Shown here: positions 8,652-17,909 of the stretch, piece by piece | How positions within the stretch are numbered: the stretch's first letter is position 1 | Layout of the letters: each line of letters opens with the position of its first letter | NCBI GenBank assembly: GCA_947494975.1 | Contig: CANLXA010000003.1 | Location: forward strand, 62,001-126,000 | Reading direction: 5' to 3' | Source of the DNA: an uncultured Roseicyclus sp. | Lineage (GTDB): Bacteria > Pseudomonadota > Alphaproteobacteria > Rhodobacterales > Rhodobacteraceae | Length of the DNA stretch: 64,000 bases | Program-made: the position numbers and the translations under genes | Notes under the pieces: generated by a model | What the model was told of the DNA's origin: nothing | Databases searched by the model: none | What the model saw: the letters and a program-made list of their open reading frames with translations, nothing else

Positions 8652-9206
8652 TCAATCCACGCGCCCGGCGCGCGGCCACATCCGGGAAAACACGCCATCA
8701 CGTTTGATCAGCCCATGTTGCAGCGCCGCGCCGATATGCAGAGCGATCAGCGCCACAATCACCCAGGCGCCGTAGAAATGCACCGCCTTGGCAAAATCCG
8801 CCAGGGCGTCGGAGCGGGGAACAAGGGCGGGGACGCCCAACGCATCGAGCGATTCAATCGGAAAGCCCCCGGCGCGGACCCGGACATAACCCGCCACTGG
8901 CATGAGGAAGAGCAGCGCGTAAAGCAGCCCATGGGTCAACCGGGCGATCTTGACCTGCCAGCCGGGCAGATGTGCAGGCTCCGGCGGCGGGGCATTGCGC
9001 CAGCGATAGATGATCCGGATGACGATGAGCAGCATAAGCAAGACGCCCACATTCTTGTGGAAGATAAACAAGGCGTTCTGCAGGGGCCGACCAAGCCCAT
9101 CCTGGATCATGATAAAGCCCACCGGGATCATGGGCAGAACCAGCAATGCCATCAGCCAATGAATCCACCGTGCAGGGGCGCGGTATGTCGGTGCCGGAAT
9201 TGTCAT
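8652..9206 (-). CDS. cytochrome b561 family membrane protein
   Basis: A 184-residue, four-helix protein of the prokaryotic cytochrome b561 family, which carries two b hemes and passes electrons from quinol. Likely heme histidines lie in the first helix (ARWIHWLMAL), second helix (IFHKNVGVLL), third helix (LTHGLLYALLF) and fourth helix (ALHIGAALQHG). Start ATG 9206 fits the family length. It lies just upstream of opgG in the same direction; a functional tie is not obvious, though the pair may share a promoter in the 103-base divergent gap at 9207-9309. Confidence 0.9.
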   Translation of the reverse strand: MTIPAPTYRAPARWIHWLMALLVLPMIPVGFIMIQDGLGRPLQNALFIFHKNVGVLLMLLIVIRIIYRWRNAPPPEPAHLPGWQVKIARLTHGLLYALLFLMPVAGYVRVRAGGFPIESLDALGVPALVPRSDALADFAKAVHFYGAWVIVALIALHIGAALQHGLIKRDGVFSRMWPRAGRVD

Positions 9207-9309
9207 TTTCGAGCTGCCTCGCTATGGTTTATTGATTGCGAACACGCCGTTGCGGCCAGTTTGATCCCAATAGACTACAGCGAGCAAGGGCCTCGTCCCA
9301 AAGCAAAAT

Positions 9310-10080
9310 ATGGTGTTTTCCAACAAGCCCTCAGGCGCGGGCGATGCGGCTGGTCGCTTGGCCGGAGCCGTCTGGCACGCGAAAACCTTAAGCCCAAGCG
9401 CGCAATTCGCCGCCATTTCCCTGGCTGGTTTTGCAGCGACATTCGGCCTGAGCGGAGTGCTGATCGGCGGCATCCTGCCTGCTGGCGCCATTTTCGGCGG
9501 CCTTGCCTATTTATTGGCCGTATTTGTGGCGCTCGGGGCTCTACGCGCGAGTTACCCGCACCCGGTGATCGGCTGGTGCAACGCCGTGACGGTGTTCCGG
9601 CTGGCCCAGGCAAGTGTCCTGATCGCAGGGCTGGTCTCGCCCGGCATGTCCGGGTGGGCTGTGTTCACTGTCGCCGCCCTTGCCTTTGCACTTGATGGGC
9701 TGGACGGTTGGCTGGCCCGACGGGAGGGGTACGTCTCGAGCTTCGGGGCGCGGTTCGACATGGAGGTCGACTCAGTGCTGGCGCTGGTTCTTGCGCTTCA
9801 CGCCTACCAGAGCGGGACTGTTGGGGCCTATGCGATCATTCTCGGCCTGCCGCGTTACGTATTTTTCGGCGCGCAGTTTTTTGCACCATGGCTCAAGGGG
9901 GACTTGCCGAATCGGTTCAGCCGCAAGGTCGTTTGCGTGCTGCAAATCGGGGCGCTGATCCTTTTGTTGGTGCCATTCGTGGGGCCGCCGCTCTCGAATA
10001 TCGTGGCCGGTGTGGCCGCGCTCGCGCTCGTCTGGTCGTTTGCGCTGGACGTGCGGTGGCTGTGGCGGGCGCGCGAATGA
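9310..10080 (+). CDS. CDP-alcohol phosphatidyltransferase family membrane protein
   Basis: This 256-residue integral membrane enzyme contains the full CDP-alcohol phosphotransferase signature D-G-x2-A-R-x8-G-x3-D-x3-D (DGWLARREGYVSSFGARFDMEVD overall, about residues 137-159), which binds metal and the CDP-linked donor. It transfers a phosphatidyl or similar group onto an alcohol; the acceptor cannot be read from sequence. The N-terminal extension has two extra helices before the catalytic helices. The stop overlaps the next start (ATGA at 10077), so it is coupled to an MdoB/sulfatase-like gene and a YbhN-like gene in one operon. Confidence 0.9.
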   Translation: MVFSNKPSGAGDAAGRLAGAVWHAKTLSPSAQFAAISLAGFAATFGLSGVLIGGILPAGAIFGGLAYLLAVFVALGALRASYPHPVIGWCNAVTVFRLAQASVLIAGLVSPGMSGWAVFTVAALAFALDGLDGWLARREGYVSSFGARFDMEVDSVLALVLALHAYQSGTVGAYAIILGLPRYVFFGAQFFAPWLKGDLPNRFSRKVVCVLQIGALILLLVPFVGPPLSNIVAGVAALALVWSFALDVRWLWRARE

Positions 10081-11699
10081 GGGGCCCGCTGCCGCTCCTC
10101 CTCGCGGCCCTGGTGCTGCATCTGGTCTTGATCCAGCCCAACCATCCGGCCGCGGTCGGCTGGGGTGCGTTGTTTGTATTTCCGCTGGAATTGCCAGCGA
10201 TCCTGCTGGCCCTGATCGCCCTGGGCCGCACGCGGGCGATCGGCCTCTTCCGCTTTGCACTTGTCGTCGTGCTGACGCTGATCGTGGTGTTGAAGGGAGC
10301 GGATTTCATAAGTTTCACGGCCCTGTCGCGGGGCTTTAATCCTGTCTCGGATCTCGCCCTTGTTGATGCGTTCGTCCGGCTTCTGACCGGCACACTCGGC
10401 CCGGTTTTAGCCGGTTTGACCGTGGTCGCGGCGATCTTGGCGATCACGGCCGTGGCGGCACTGATCTGGTGGGCGACGGGCGTTTGGGCCCGTGTGGCGC
10501 TGCCCCAGAGACTAACTCGTGTGACAGCTGTGGCCGCGGTGTTGGCCGGTGGCGTGGCGGTGGCGGAGGCCGGTGACACCATGGGCGCCTGGGATCTGCC
10601 CGCCACGCCACCCGGCTCGGCGTTCACCGCCCGTCTGGGCGCGGAGCGGGCGGTGATGGTACACACGACGCTTGCCGAATTGCGGGCCTTCCGCACCGAA
10701 GTGGCCAATGATCCCTACACCGCTGCGCCGGGGCTGTTCGAGGTGATTGACCGCGACGTGCTCCTTATCTTCATCGAAAGCTACGGCCGCACCAGCCTGG
10801 ATACCCCGTTCTATGCGGAACTGCACCGGGAAACGCTGGAAACCTACCAGACGCGGCTCGCCGATCTGGGCCTGACGATGCAATCGGGATACCTGACCTC
10901 CCCCACGCAGGGCGGGCAGAGCTGGCTGGCGCATTCGACATTTTCCAACGGGCTTTGGATCGACAATCAGGTGCGTTATGCGGCTGCGCTGTCCAGCGGA
11001 CGCCAGACGCTGTTCCACCACGCGGCGGATAACGGGTTCCGCACCGCAACCGTGATGCCCGCAATCACGCTGGACTGGCCGGAATCGCTCCGGATGGGGT
11101 TTGAGGATGTGCTGGTGGCCGAGGATCTGGGATATCAGGGCCTGCCGTTCAACTGGGTGACGATGCCGGATCAATTCACCCTCGCGGCCATGGATCGGTT
11201 GCTGCGCGACGGGGGCGATCCAAGGCGGCTTTTTGCGCAGGTGGCGCTAGTCTCGTCTCACGCGCCCTGGGTGCCGGTGCCCGAGATCCTGCCGTGGGAG
11301 GATCTGGGCGACGGCACGATCTACAATGAGGTTGCGGCCTCTGGCGATCCGCCCGAAGTGGTCTGGCGCGACCGGGAGCGGGTGCGGTTTCAATACCGGC
11401 TGGCCGTTGATTACGCTCTGCAATCGGTGCTGGAATATGCTGCCCTTCATGCCGATGACCCGCCGCTGATGATCGTTGTGGGGGATCATCAGGCCGCCGA
11501 ATTTATCGCGCTGGACGGGCGGCCCGACGTGCCGATCCACGTGATCGGGCCCGCGCATCTGGTGACACCGCTGTCACAAATCGCCCCCGATTCGGGCCTG
11601 TTGCCGGGGGACCATGCGCCGGTGATCGGGATGGAGAATGTGCGGGACATCATATTGGACGCCTATGCGGCCGATGTTGAAGCGAGGCTGGAGAATTGA
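10077..11699 (+). CDS. membrane-anchored sulfatase-superfamily phosphotransferase (MdoB/LTA-synthase-like)
   Basis: A protein of 540 residues. The first about 170 residues form roughly five membrane helices, and the rest is an exported alkaline-phosphatase/sulfatase-fold domain. Recognisable points are LLIFIESYGR (first metal site, glutamate), TQGGQSWLAHSTFSNG (region of the serine/threonine nucleophile) and IVVGDHQ (late metal site). The layout matches phosphoglycerol or phosphoethanolamine transferases such as MdoB, EptA and LtaS, which move a head group from a phospholipid to a glycan or lipid acceptor. Translation from ATG 10077 is coupled to the phosphatidyltransferase gene. With opgG facing it, a role in decorating periplasmic glucans is attractive but unproven. 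Confidence 0.85.
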   Translation: MRGPLPLLLAALVLHLVLIQPNHPAAVGWGALFVFPLELPAILLALIALGRTRAIGLFRFALVVVLTLIVVLKGADFISFTALSRGFNPVSDLALVDAFVRLLTGTLGPVLAGLTVVAAILAITAVAALIWWATGVWARVALPQRLTRVTAVAAVLAGGVAVAEAGDTMGAWDLPATPPGSAFTARLGAERAVMVHTTLAELRAFRTEVANDPYTAAPGLFEVIDRDVLLIFIESYGRTSLDTPFYAELHRETLETYQTRLADLGLTMQSGYLTSPTQGGQSWLAHSTFSNGLWIDNQVRYAAALSSGRQTLFHHAADNGFRTATVMPAITLDWPESLRMGFEDVLVAEDLGYQGLPFNWVTMPDQFTLAAMDRLLRDGGDPRRLFAQVALVSSHAPWVPVPEILPWEDLGDGTIYNEVAASGDPPEVVWRDRERVRFQYRLAVDYALQSVLEYAALHADDPPLMIVVGDHQAAEFIALDGRPDVPIHVIGPAHLVTPLSQIAPDSGLLPGDHAPVIGMENVRDIILDAYAADVEARLEN

Positions 11700-12652
11700 C
11701 CCGACGATGGCCGATATCGGTGCCCGGATGGGTGATCCGCACGGTGCAGGTGGCCGTCTTCGCGGCCCTCGCCGTTCTTCTCTGGCGCGCGGCGGACGGG
11801 TGGGAGGCCTTGGCGCGGCTGCAGGCGGCGGATCCGTTGTGGTTGGCCGCCGCGGCCCTGGCCCTGACGGCGCAGACCGTTCTGTCGGCCCTGCGCTGGC
11901 GGATCACGGCGGGGCAATTGGGCATCTCGATCACCTCGGGCGAGGCGATCCGCGAATACTACCTGTCTCAGGTAGTGAACCAGTCCTTGCCCGGCGGTGT
12001 GGTGGGCGATGCCAGCCGCGCGGTCCGCGCGCGGGGGCAGGCGGGGCTGATGGCGTCGGGGCAGGCGGTTTTGTTCGAACGGCTGGCCGGGCAGATCGGG
12101 CTGCTGGCTCTGCTCATCGCGGGTTTCGCCCTATCGGTTCTGGCGTCGGACCCCATCGATTGGCCGCTCTGGCTCCTGGGGCCGGTCGCCATCGCCTTTG
12201 TCGCTTTGGCGCTGATCCCCGTCGGCTTCGCCATCGCTCTTCGGGTGACGGGCCCGTCCGATCATGCCCTTCGCCGCTCTGTTCGCGCCTTCATCCACGC
12301 CCTCTGGGCACGGGACGTGCGGGGGCGGCAGGCCGCGCTGAGCCTCGGCACGGCGCTCTGCAACGTCTCCGCCTTCGCCCTCTGTGCGGTGGCGCTTGGC
12401 GTGGATCTGCCGCTTGTGGCCGTCTTCACCCTGATCCCCTTGATCCTGTTCGCGATGGTCATTCCACTGTCGATCAGCGGTTGGGGCCTGCGGGAAGGGG
12501 CCGCGGCGGCCCTGTTTCCCCTCATCGGGGCTGCGATGAGCGAAGGGCTGGCCACCAGCATCGCCTTTGGCCTTGTCTTTCTGGCGACGGTCCTTCCGGG
12601 CCTGCTGGTGACATGGATGCGACCAAATGCACCTGTCTTGGGGCGACGATGA
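11696..12652 (+). CDS. YbhN/UPF0104-like membrane protein (lysyl-PG synthase TM-domain family)
   Basis: A 318-residue protein with about eight membrane helices. The motif region REYYLSQVVNQSLPGGVVGDASRA is characteristic of the YbhN/AglD/MprF-membrane-domain superfamily, whose members are linked to lipid or lipid-linked glycan handling, including flipping. The start is TTG at 11696, overlapping the upstream stop as TTGA; no better start is present. As third gene of the operon it may flip the lipid product of the two upstream enzymes (inference). Confidence 0.85.
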   Translation: MTRRWPISVPGWVIRTVQVAVFAALAVLLWRAADGWEALARLQAADPLWLAAAALALTAQTVLSALRWRITAGQLGISITSGEAIREYYLSQVVNQSLPGGVVGDASRAVRARGQAGLMASGQAVLFERLAGQIGLLALLIAGFALSVLASDPIDWPLWLLGPVAIAFVALALIPVGFAIALRVTGPSDHALRRSVRAFIHALWARDVRGRQAALSLGTALCNVSAFALCAVALGVDLPLVAVFTLIPLILFAMVIPLSISGWGLREGAAAALFPLIGAAMSEGLATSIAFGLVFLATVLPGLLVTWMRPNAPVLGRR

Positions 12653-12726
12653 TCTAGATGACTAACTGAAACGGCGGCCGGTGCGCGAACCACGGCCGCA
12701 GGAATTTCCGGAAAGTGAGACTTGAT

Positions 12727-13728
12727 ATGACAGCGAAACCAGTGATCAACCGGCGCCATCTGCTTGCAACGGGGGCGGGCGCCATGGGGGCGGGCATCCT
12801 CGGCCTGTCGCCTCGCCAAGCCTTTGCGCAATCGCAGGTCAGCCTGCAATTGTCCTGGCTGCATTCGACGCAATTCGCGGGCAGTTACATCGCGCTGGAT
12901 CGCGGCTGGTGGGCCGAAGGCGGACTTGAGGTCTCGCTCCTGCAAGGTGGGCCGAACGCTCCGGTGGAGCCGCCGGTTGTGTCGGGCACCGCGCTCGTGG
13001 GCATTTCCGCTGCCGATTACACCGCCGCCGCCGTGGCCGAAGGCGCCCCGTTCAAGATCATCGGTGTGGCGATGCAGAACAATCCCTTTGCCATCACCTC
13101 GCTGACCGAGAATCCGGTGAATGTGCCCGCCGATCTGGGAGGCAAACGCATTGGGATGGCGCTGGCCAACACGCCGGTTCTTCAGGCACTGTGCACCCTC
13201 AACGACGTCGATTTCGATGCGATCGAGATTGTGCCCACCCAGTATTCGCCCCAGCCACTTGTTGCCGGTGAGGTCGATTGCCTGCTCAGCTGGGAAACCG
13301 ATCTGCCGGTCGCGCTCACCATTCAGGGCGTCGACAACACCACGATGCTTCTCGCCGATCATGGCTATGCCGTGCATTCGCAGACCTACATCGTGACCGA
13401 AGACAGCCTTGCCAATCGCCGCGACGAGATTGTGGCCCTGATGGCGGGCGAAGTGCGCGGCTGGGACGCCTATCGCGAGGATACCGATGCGGCCACCGAT
13501 CTCACGCTGGCAATGTTCCCCGATGCCGGCCTCGATCTTGAAACCCAGCGCCTGCAGGCCGCCCGCCAGGTGCCGCTGATGTTCTCCGATCTGACCGATG
13601 CCAACGGCTTTGGCTGGTGGAGTGACGACACCGTCGCCGCGAATATCGAAACGCTCGCGCTTCTGGATCGGTCGGTCACGCCCGATCTGTGGGACCGTTC
13701 CATTCTCGAAGAAGTCCACGGAAGCTAG
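12727..13728 (+). CDS. ABC importer substrate-binding protein, NMT1/THI5-like
   Basis: This is a 333-residue exported protein. The N-terminus NRRHLLATGAGAMGAG, ending at AFAQ, is a Tat-type signal. The mature part begins with LQLSWLHSTQFAGSYIALDRGWW, typical of the NMT1/SsuA/ThiY-like binding proteins for thiamine precursors, sulfonates, riboflavin and similar small molecules. The cysteine-rich CCCFC motif of true THI5 enzymes is absent. ATG 12727 is used, preceded by a GAAAGTGAG-like ribosome site. An ATPase and a double permease follow immediately. The ligand is undetermined; a pyrimidine or other heterocycle is a reasonable guess only. Confidence 0.88.
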   Translation: MTAKPVINRRHLLATGAGAMGAGILGLSPRQAFAQSQVSLQLSWLHSTQFAGSYIALDRGWWAEGGLEVSLLQGGPNAPVEPPVVSGTALVGISAADYTAAAVAEGAPFKIIGVAMQNNPFAITSLTENPVNVPADLGGKRIGMALANTPVLQALCTLNDVDFDAIEIVPTQYSPQPLVAGEVDCLLSWETDLPVALTIQGVDNTTMLLADHGYAVHSQTYIVTEDSLANRRDEIVALMAGEVRGWDAYREDTDAATDLTLAMFPDAGLDLETQRLQAARQVPLMFSDLTDANGFGWWSDDTVAANIETLALLDRSVTPDLWDRSILEEVHGS

Positions 13729-13735
13729 GCCCGCT

Positions 13736-14515
13736 TTGTCCGCCGCCGTCATCTGCACCGATCTGGCCAAGACCTTCAAAGGGGGGGTGGAGGCCGTTGC
13801 GCCCACCAGCCTCACCTTTGCCGCCGGGCAGACGACGGCGTTGGTGGGGCCATCGGGCTGTGGCAAATCCACCTTGCTGCGCATGATCGCGGGGCTGGAG
13901 CGGCCAAGCGCGGGACAGATCACCATTGGCGGACATCCCCCGGAGGAGACGCTGCGCAAGGCCAACCTGTCGGTCGCGTTTCAGGATCCTTCGCTTCTGC
14001 CCTGGCGGTCGGTGCGCAAGAATATCGAACTGGCGCTGGATCTGGCGCGCCGCCCCAAGAAGGCCGATGACATCGATCAGCTGATCCGGCTTGTGGGCCT
14101 GGATGGCTTTGCCGAGACCCGCCCGGCGGAGCTGTCTGGCGGGATGCGTCAGCGGGCCGCCATCGCGCGCGCGCTATCGACGAAACCCGATCTGCTCCTG
14201 CTCGATGAGCCCTTCGGCGCGGTGGATGAGCTGACGCGGCAGCAATTGGCCAATGATCTGCCGGGCATCTGGGAGGCGCGGGGGGCCACGACCATCCTTG
14301 TCACCCATTCCGTGAGCGAAGCCGTGATGCTGTCGGATCGCATCATCGTCCTGTCGCCCCGTCCCGCGCGGATTGTGGAGGATATCGCCGTGGATCTGCC
14401 CCGTCCCCGGTCCTCCGATCAGGCGCGGCGGCCCGAATTCGGCACGTTCGTGGATCAGGTTTTCGCCGCCCTGGCCAGCGGCATGGCGGAAACGCTTCCC
14501 AAGGCCGCCCAATGA
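13736..14515 (+). CDS. ABC importer ATPase (SsuB/TauB/ThiZ-like)
   Basis: A 259-residue ABC ATPase. Walker A is GPSGCGKST, the Q-loop lies in VAFQDPSLLPWRS, the signature is LSGGMRQRAAIARAL, and Walker B is LLLLDEPFGAVDE followed by the H-loop VTHSVSEAV. The PSLLPWRSV sequence is typical of nitrate/sulfonate/taurine-type importers. The start is most likely TTG 13736, seven bases after the binding-protein stop; longer frames run into that gene. It overlaps the permease gene by four bases. Confidence 0.9.
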   Translation: MSAAVICTDLAKTFKGGVEAVAPTSLTFAAGQTTALVGPSGCGKSTLLRMIAGLERPSAGQITIGGHPPEETLRKANLSVAFQDPSLLPWRSVRKNIELALDLARRPKKADDIDQLIRLVGLDGFAETRPAELSGGMRQRAAIARALSTKPDLLLLDEPFGAVDELTRQQLANDLPGIWEARGATTILVTHSVSEAVMLSDRIIVLSPRPARIVEDIAVDLPRPRSSDQARRPEFGTFVDQVFAALASGMAETLPKAAQ

Positions 14516-16083
14516 CAATGGTCATCCCGGCGAGGCGTTGGCCGGTGCGGGCAGGCCCCTATCTTGGCCCGATCCTTGCAATCGTGGTCTGGGAACTTCT
14601 GGCGCGGGCCCTCTCGGATGCCTTTGTCCTCGCCGCGCCCTCGGCCATTCTTCTCTACCTCATCGACAATGCCGGATTGATGGGCCGCGCCCTTGGCGTG
14701 ACGCTGGCCAATGCGGCGGCGGGGTTTGTCATCGGCAATCTGGCGGCGATTGCGTTGGCCACATTGGCGGTTGTCTGGCCGCGCAGCGATGCCATGGTGC
14801 GCGGCCTGGCACTTCTGGTGTTCTGCCTGCCGCTGGTGGCGACGGGCCCGATCCTGCGCGTGGTGTTCGGCCCGGGCCCGTGGCCGCAGATCGTGTTGGC
14901 GGCGCTGGCGGTCTACTACACCACGTTGATCCCCCTTCTGGTTGGCCTCCGGGCCCTGCCGACCGGTTGGCTCGATCTTGTGCGGAGCTATGGGCGCGGG
15001 CGGATGGCGGCCTTGATCCACGTGCGGGCCATGGCCGCGCTGCCCTACCTCGTGGCCGGGTTGCAGATCGCGGCGCCTGCGGCGTTTCTGGGCGCGATGG
15101 TGGGCGAGTTTACCGGGGCCGAGCGCGGTATGGGCGTGCTGACGATCCGGGCCATGCGGGGCATGAATGTCGAAATGACATGGGCGCTGGCAAGTGTGGC
15201 CACGGCGGTGGCGGTTCTCGGCTACCTTGCCATCGGCTGGATTGCGCGGGTTTTCATGACCGATGAGCCACCGGTGATCCTTGCGGCACCGGCGGAGGGC
15301 CCACGCAAGGGCCCACGCGCGCTGCTGACCGTCCTCACAGTTGCGGTGGTGATGATCGTTATCTGGTGGGGGGGGCTGAAGCTCCTGAACCTCAGCCCGT
15401 TCTTCGCCAAGGGGCCGTGGGACGTGTTCGAGGCGCTCTTTCTTGCCCCCGATGCCGCCGCAACCCGCTCGACCCTGACGGACGCGCTGCAGGAAACGGG
15501 GGTGTTCCTGCTGCCCGGTTACCTCGCCGGGTTGGCGGCCGGGGCCGTTCTGGCCATGCTGGTGGTGCTCTTTCCGGCAATCTCGGGCACGGCGATGCCG
15601 GTAGCCATCGCGCTCCGCTCCGTCCCGATCATCACGACGGCCCCGCTGGTTGTCCTGATCCTCGGGCGGGGAGCGTTGGGCACGGTGGTGCTGGTGGCGA
15701 TCATGGTCTTTTTCCCAACCTTCGTGGCCTGCCTGCATGGCCTTCGTCAGGCCCCCGGCCGCGTCATGGACGTGATGAGGAGCTATGCGGCAAGCCCGTG
15801 GCAGGTTCTGCTTCGGGTACGTATTCCCGCGATGCTGCCGGCCTTCTTCGCCGCCGCGCGGATGAACGTGCCCGCCTCGGTGCTGGCCGTGACGGTCGTG
15901 GAATGGCTCGCCACCGGCAACGGCATCGGCAGCGTGATGGCACTGTCGGCGTCGCTGTCGGATTATGACATGTTGTGGAGTTCCGTGGCGCTCGTCTGCG
16001 TGCTGTCGGCCTTGGGATATGCCCTGGTAGGCCTGCTGGAACGGCGCGTCCTTGCCGCTTATGCGCCGGAGCAGCTGGCATGA
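14512..16083 (+). CDS. ABC importer permease with two fused permease domains
   Basis: This 523-residue chain contains two successive BPD_transp_1 permease domains (about residues 60-245 and 320-515), each with its own EAA-type loop region (first: TGWLDLVRSYGRGRMAALIHVRAMAALPYL; second around GRVMDVMRSYAASPWQVLLRVRIPAMLPAF). Most NMT1/SsuA-type importers use a homodimer of a single permease of about 260 residues, so the tandem fusion is notable. It completes the binding protein-ATPase-permease operon and overlaps both neighbours by four bases. Confidence 0.9.
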   Translation: MTMVIPARRWPVRAGPYLGPILAIVVWELLARALSDAFVLAAPSAILLYLIDNAGLMGRALGVTLANAAAGFVIGNLAAIALATLAVVWPRSDAMVRGLALLVFCLPLVATGPILRVVFGPGPWPQIVLAALAVYYTTLIPLLVGLRALPTGWLDLVRSYGRGRMAALIHVRAMAALPYLVAGLQIAAPAAFLGAMVGEFTGAERGMGVLTIRAMRGMNVEMTWALASVATAVAVLGYLAIGWIARVFMTDEPPVILAAPAEGPRKGPRALLTVLTVAVVMIVIWWGGLKLLNLSPFFAKGPWDVFEALFLAPDAAATRSTLTDALQETGVFLLPGYLAGLAAGAVLAMLVVLFPAISGTAMPVAIALRSVPIITTAPLVVLILGRGALGTVVLVAIMVFFPTFVACLHGLRQAPGRVMDVMRSYAASPWQVLLRVRIPAMLPAFFAAARMNVPASVLAVTVVEWLATGNGIGSVMALSASLSDYDMLWSSVALVCVLSALGYALVGLLERRVLAAYAPEQLA

Positions 16084-17138
16084 CGAAGCGTGCCGCCGCC
16101 TTCGCCATTCCCGGCGACATCACCACCGTGACGGGCGGCTACATCTATGAACGCCGTCTGCTGGAGGAGTTGCGCGCGCTCGGCCACGACGTGGCGCATC
16201 TCCAGCTTGGCGCGTCTTTCCCCGATCCGACGCCCGCCGATATGGCCCATGCGGTGGAGGCGTTGCAGGCGCTTGATCCGGCCCGCGCGTTGATCCTTGA
16301 CGGCTTGGTCTATGGCTCGATTGATCCCGACGGTCTCGCCGGGGTCACCGCGCCCATCGTTGCCATGATCCACCATCCCTTGGCTTTGGAAACCGGCCTC
16401 AGCCCGTCGCGGCGGGCGCATCTGTTTGAAACCGAACGCACCAATCTGGTGCTGGCGGCCCATGTTCTGGTGCCAAGCAGCCACACCGCCCACATCCTGC
16501 GCACGGAGTATGAGGTGCCGTCCGAAAAGATCACCATCGCACGGCCGGGAACCGAGCAGCCGACAGCCGGGCGCGCCCCGTCCGACCCGCCGCTGATCCT
16601 GTCCGTTGGCATCCAGCATCCGCGCAAGGGCCACGATGTGTTGCTGCGCGCGCTGGCGGCGCTGACCGATCTCGACTGGCGCGCGGTGATCGTGGGGTCG
16701 GTGCATGACGCGGCCCACGCGGCGGATCTTGCCCGATTGCAGGCGGATCTGGGGCTCCGGGGGCGGGTGGATCTGGCTGGTCGCATCCCGCAGGCGCAGC
16801 TCGAGGAGCTCTATCGGCAGGCCTCCCTCTTTGCGCTGGCCACGCGCTACGAGGGCTACGGCATGGTCTTTGACGAGGCATTGGCCCGCGGGCTGCCCAT
16901 CGTCTCCTGCGCCACCGGTGCGGTGCCCCATACCGTGCCCGACGGCGCGGGCCTGCTGGTGCCCGTCGATGCGCCGGACGACCTGGCCCGCGCCGTGAAA
17001 CGCCTGCTGACCGATACGGATCTGCGCCACCGGATGGGGGAGGTTGCGGCCAAGGCCGGGGCCGCATTGCCCACCTGGCAGCAGACGGCGGCCATTGCCG
17101 GGCAGGTTCTGGATCATCTGGACGGGTCGGGCCCATAG
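16080..17138 (+). CDS. family-4-type glycosyltransferase
   Basis: This 352-residue protein has two Rossmann-like halves of GT-B fold. The C-terminal half contains LSVGIQHPRKGHDVLLRALA, a nucleotide-sugar binding loop, and FALATRYEGYGMVFDEALARGLPIVSC, the E-x7-E donor site of GT4 enzymes. The donor and acceptor are unknown. ATG 16080 overlaps the permease stop as ATGA, so this gene is coupled to the ABC importer, an unusual pairing that may simply reflect compact gene order. An FkbM methyltransferase gene follows with no gap. Confidence 0.88.
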   Translation: MTKRAAAFAIPGDITTVTGGYIYERRLLEELRALGHDVAHLQLGASFPDPTPADMAHAVEALQALDPARALILDGLVYGSIDPDGLAGVTAPIVAMIHHPLALETGLSPSRRAHLFETERTNLVLAAHVLVPSSHTAHILRTEYEVPSEKITIARPGTEQPTAGRAPSDPPLILSVGIQHPRKGHDVLLRALAALTDLDWRAVIVGSVHDAAHAADLARLQADLGLRGRVDLAGRIPQAQLEELYRQASLFALATRYEGYGMVFDEALARGLPIVSCATGAVPHTVPDGAGLLVPVDAPDDLARAVKRLLTDTDLRHRMGEVAAKAGAALPTWQQTAAIAGQVLDHLDGSGP

Positions 17139-17900
17139 ATGGCGCGCCCAAACCCCACCCTGACGGGCCGCATGTCTGCCGCCATCGGACGATCGCTCGA
17201 TGTCTATTACCGCGATGCCGCACGGGTCGCACGGATGGATCTGTTGAACGCTCAGTTCGTGCCTAAAGGCGGGTTGGCTTTCGATATCGGCGCCCATGTG
17301 GGGGACCGCACCGCCAGTTTTCTCCGTCTGGGCGCGCGGGTTGTGGCGCTTGAGCCGCAACCCCGCGTCTTTCGGGCGCTGCGCCTGATCCATGGCAGGG
17401 CCGAGGGCGCGACGCTGCGGTGCGAGGCCATCGGCGCGAAGGCCGGAACGCTGACGATGTTCGTCAATTCCGCCAACCCGACCATCTCCACCGCATCGGC
17501 CGATCTGGTGGCCAGTGCTCCGAACGCGCGGGAATGGCAGGGGCAGGTCTGGGATCGTGAGATCACGGTGCCCGTCACCACGCTGGACCATCTGATCGCG
17601 GAACATGGGCGGCCCGATTTCGTCAAGATCGATGTGGAGGGCCACGAACATGCGGCACTTGAGGGCCTCGGCATGGCGCTTCCCATGCTGTCGTTCGAGA
17701 TCACCACGCTTCAGCGGGATGTGGCACTGGTTGCCATCGCCCGCCTCGGCGCGCTGGGGCGATATGAGTTCAATCTCAGCTTGGGGGAAGATCACGCCCT
17801 GCGCCATCCTTCGTGGATAGGCCCCGCCGACATGGTGGCCGAGCTCAGGCACTTGCCCGATGCGGCGAATTCCGGGGATGTCTACGCGCGATTGTTGTAG
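17139..17900 (+). CDS. FkbM family methyltransferase
   Basis: A 253-residue SAM-dependent methyltransferase. The SAM-binding glycine loop is FDIGAHVGDRTASFLRLGARVVALEPQP, and the FkbM-type second motif is PDFVKIDVEGHEHAALEGL, with the ITTLDHL-like segment (VTTLDHLIAEHG) before it. FkbM enzymes O-methylate sugars or polyketides. It starts directly after the glycosyltransferase stop, so the two probably modify the same glycan. Confidence 0.88.
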   Translation: MARPNPTLTGRMSAAIGRSLDVYYRDAARVARMDLLNAQFVPKGGLAFDIGAHVGDRTASFLRLGARVVALEPQPRVFRALRLIHGRAEGATLRCEAIGAKAGTLTMFVNSANPTISTASADLVASAPNAREWQGQVWDREITVPVTTLDHLIAEHGRPDFVKIDVEGHEHAALEGLGMALPMLSFEITTLQRDVALVAIARLGALGRYEFNLSLGEDHALRHPSWIGPADMVAELRHLPDAANSGDVYARLL

Positions 17901-17909
17901 AAGAGCGGA

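Noticed and set aside
12262-13965. Minus-strand open frame of 567 codons
   Set aside because: Opposite to the binding protein and ATPase genes of the NMT1 importer, which carry clear motifs; composition of the antisense frame is histidine/arginine-rich shadow sequence.
16059-17852. Minus-strand open frame of 597 codons
   Set aside because: Antisense to the glycosyltransferase and FkbM methyltransferase; no domains.
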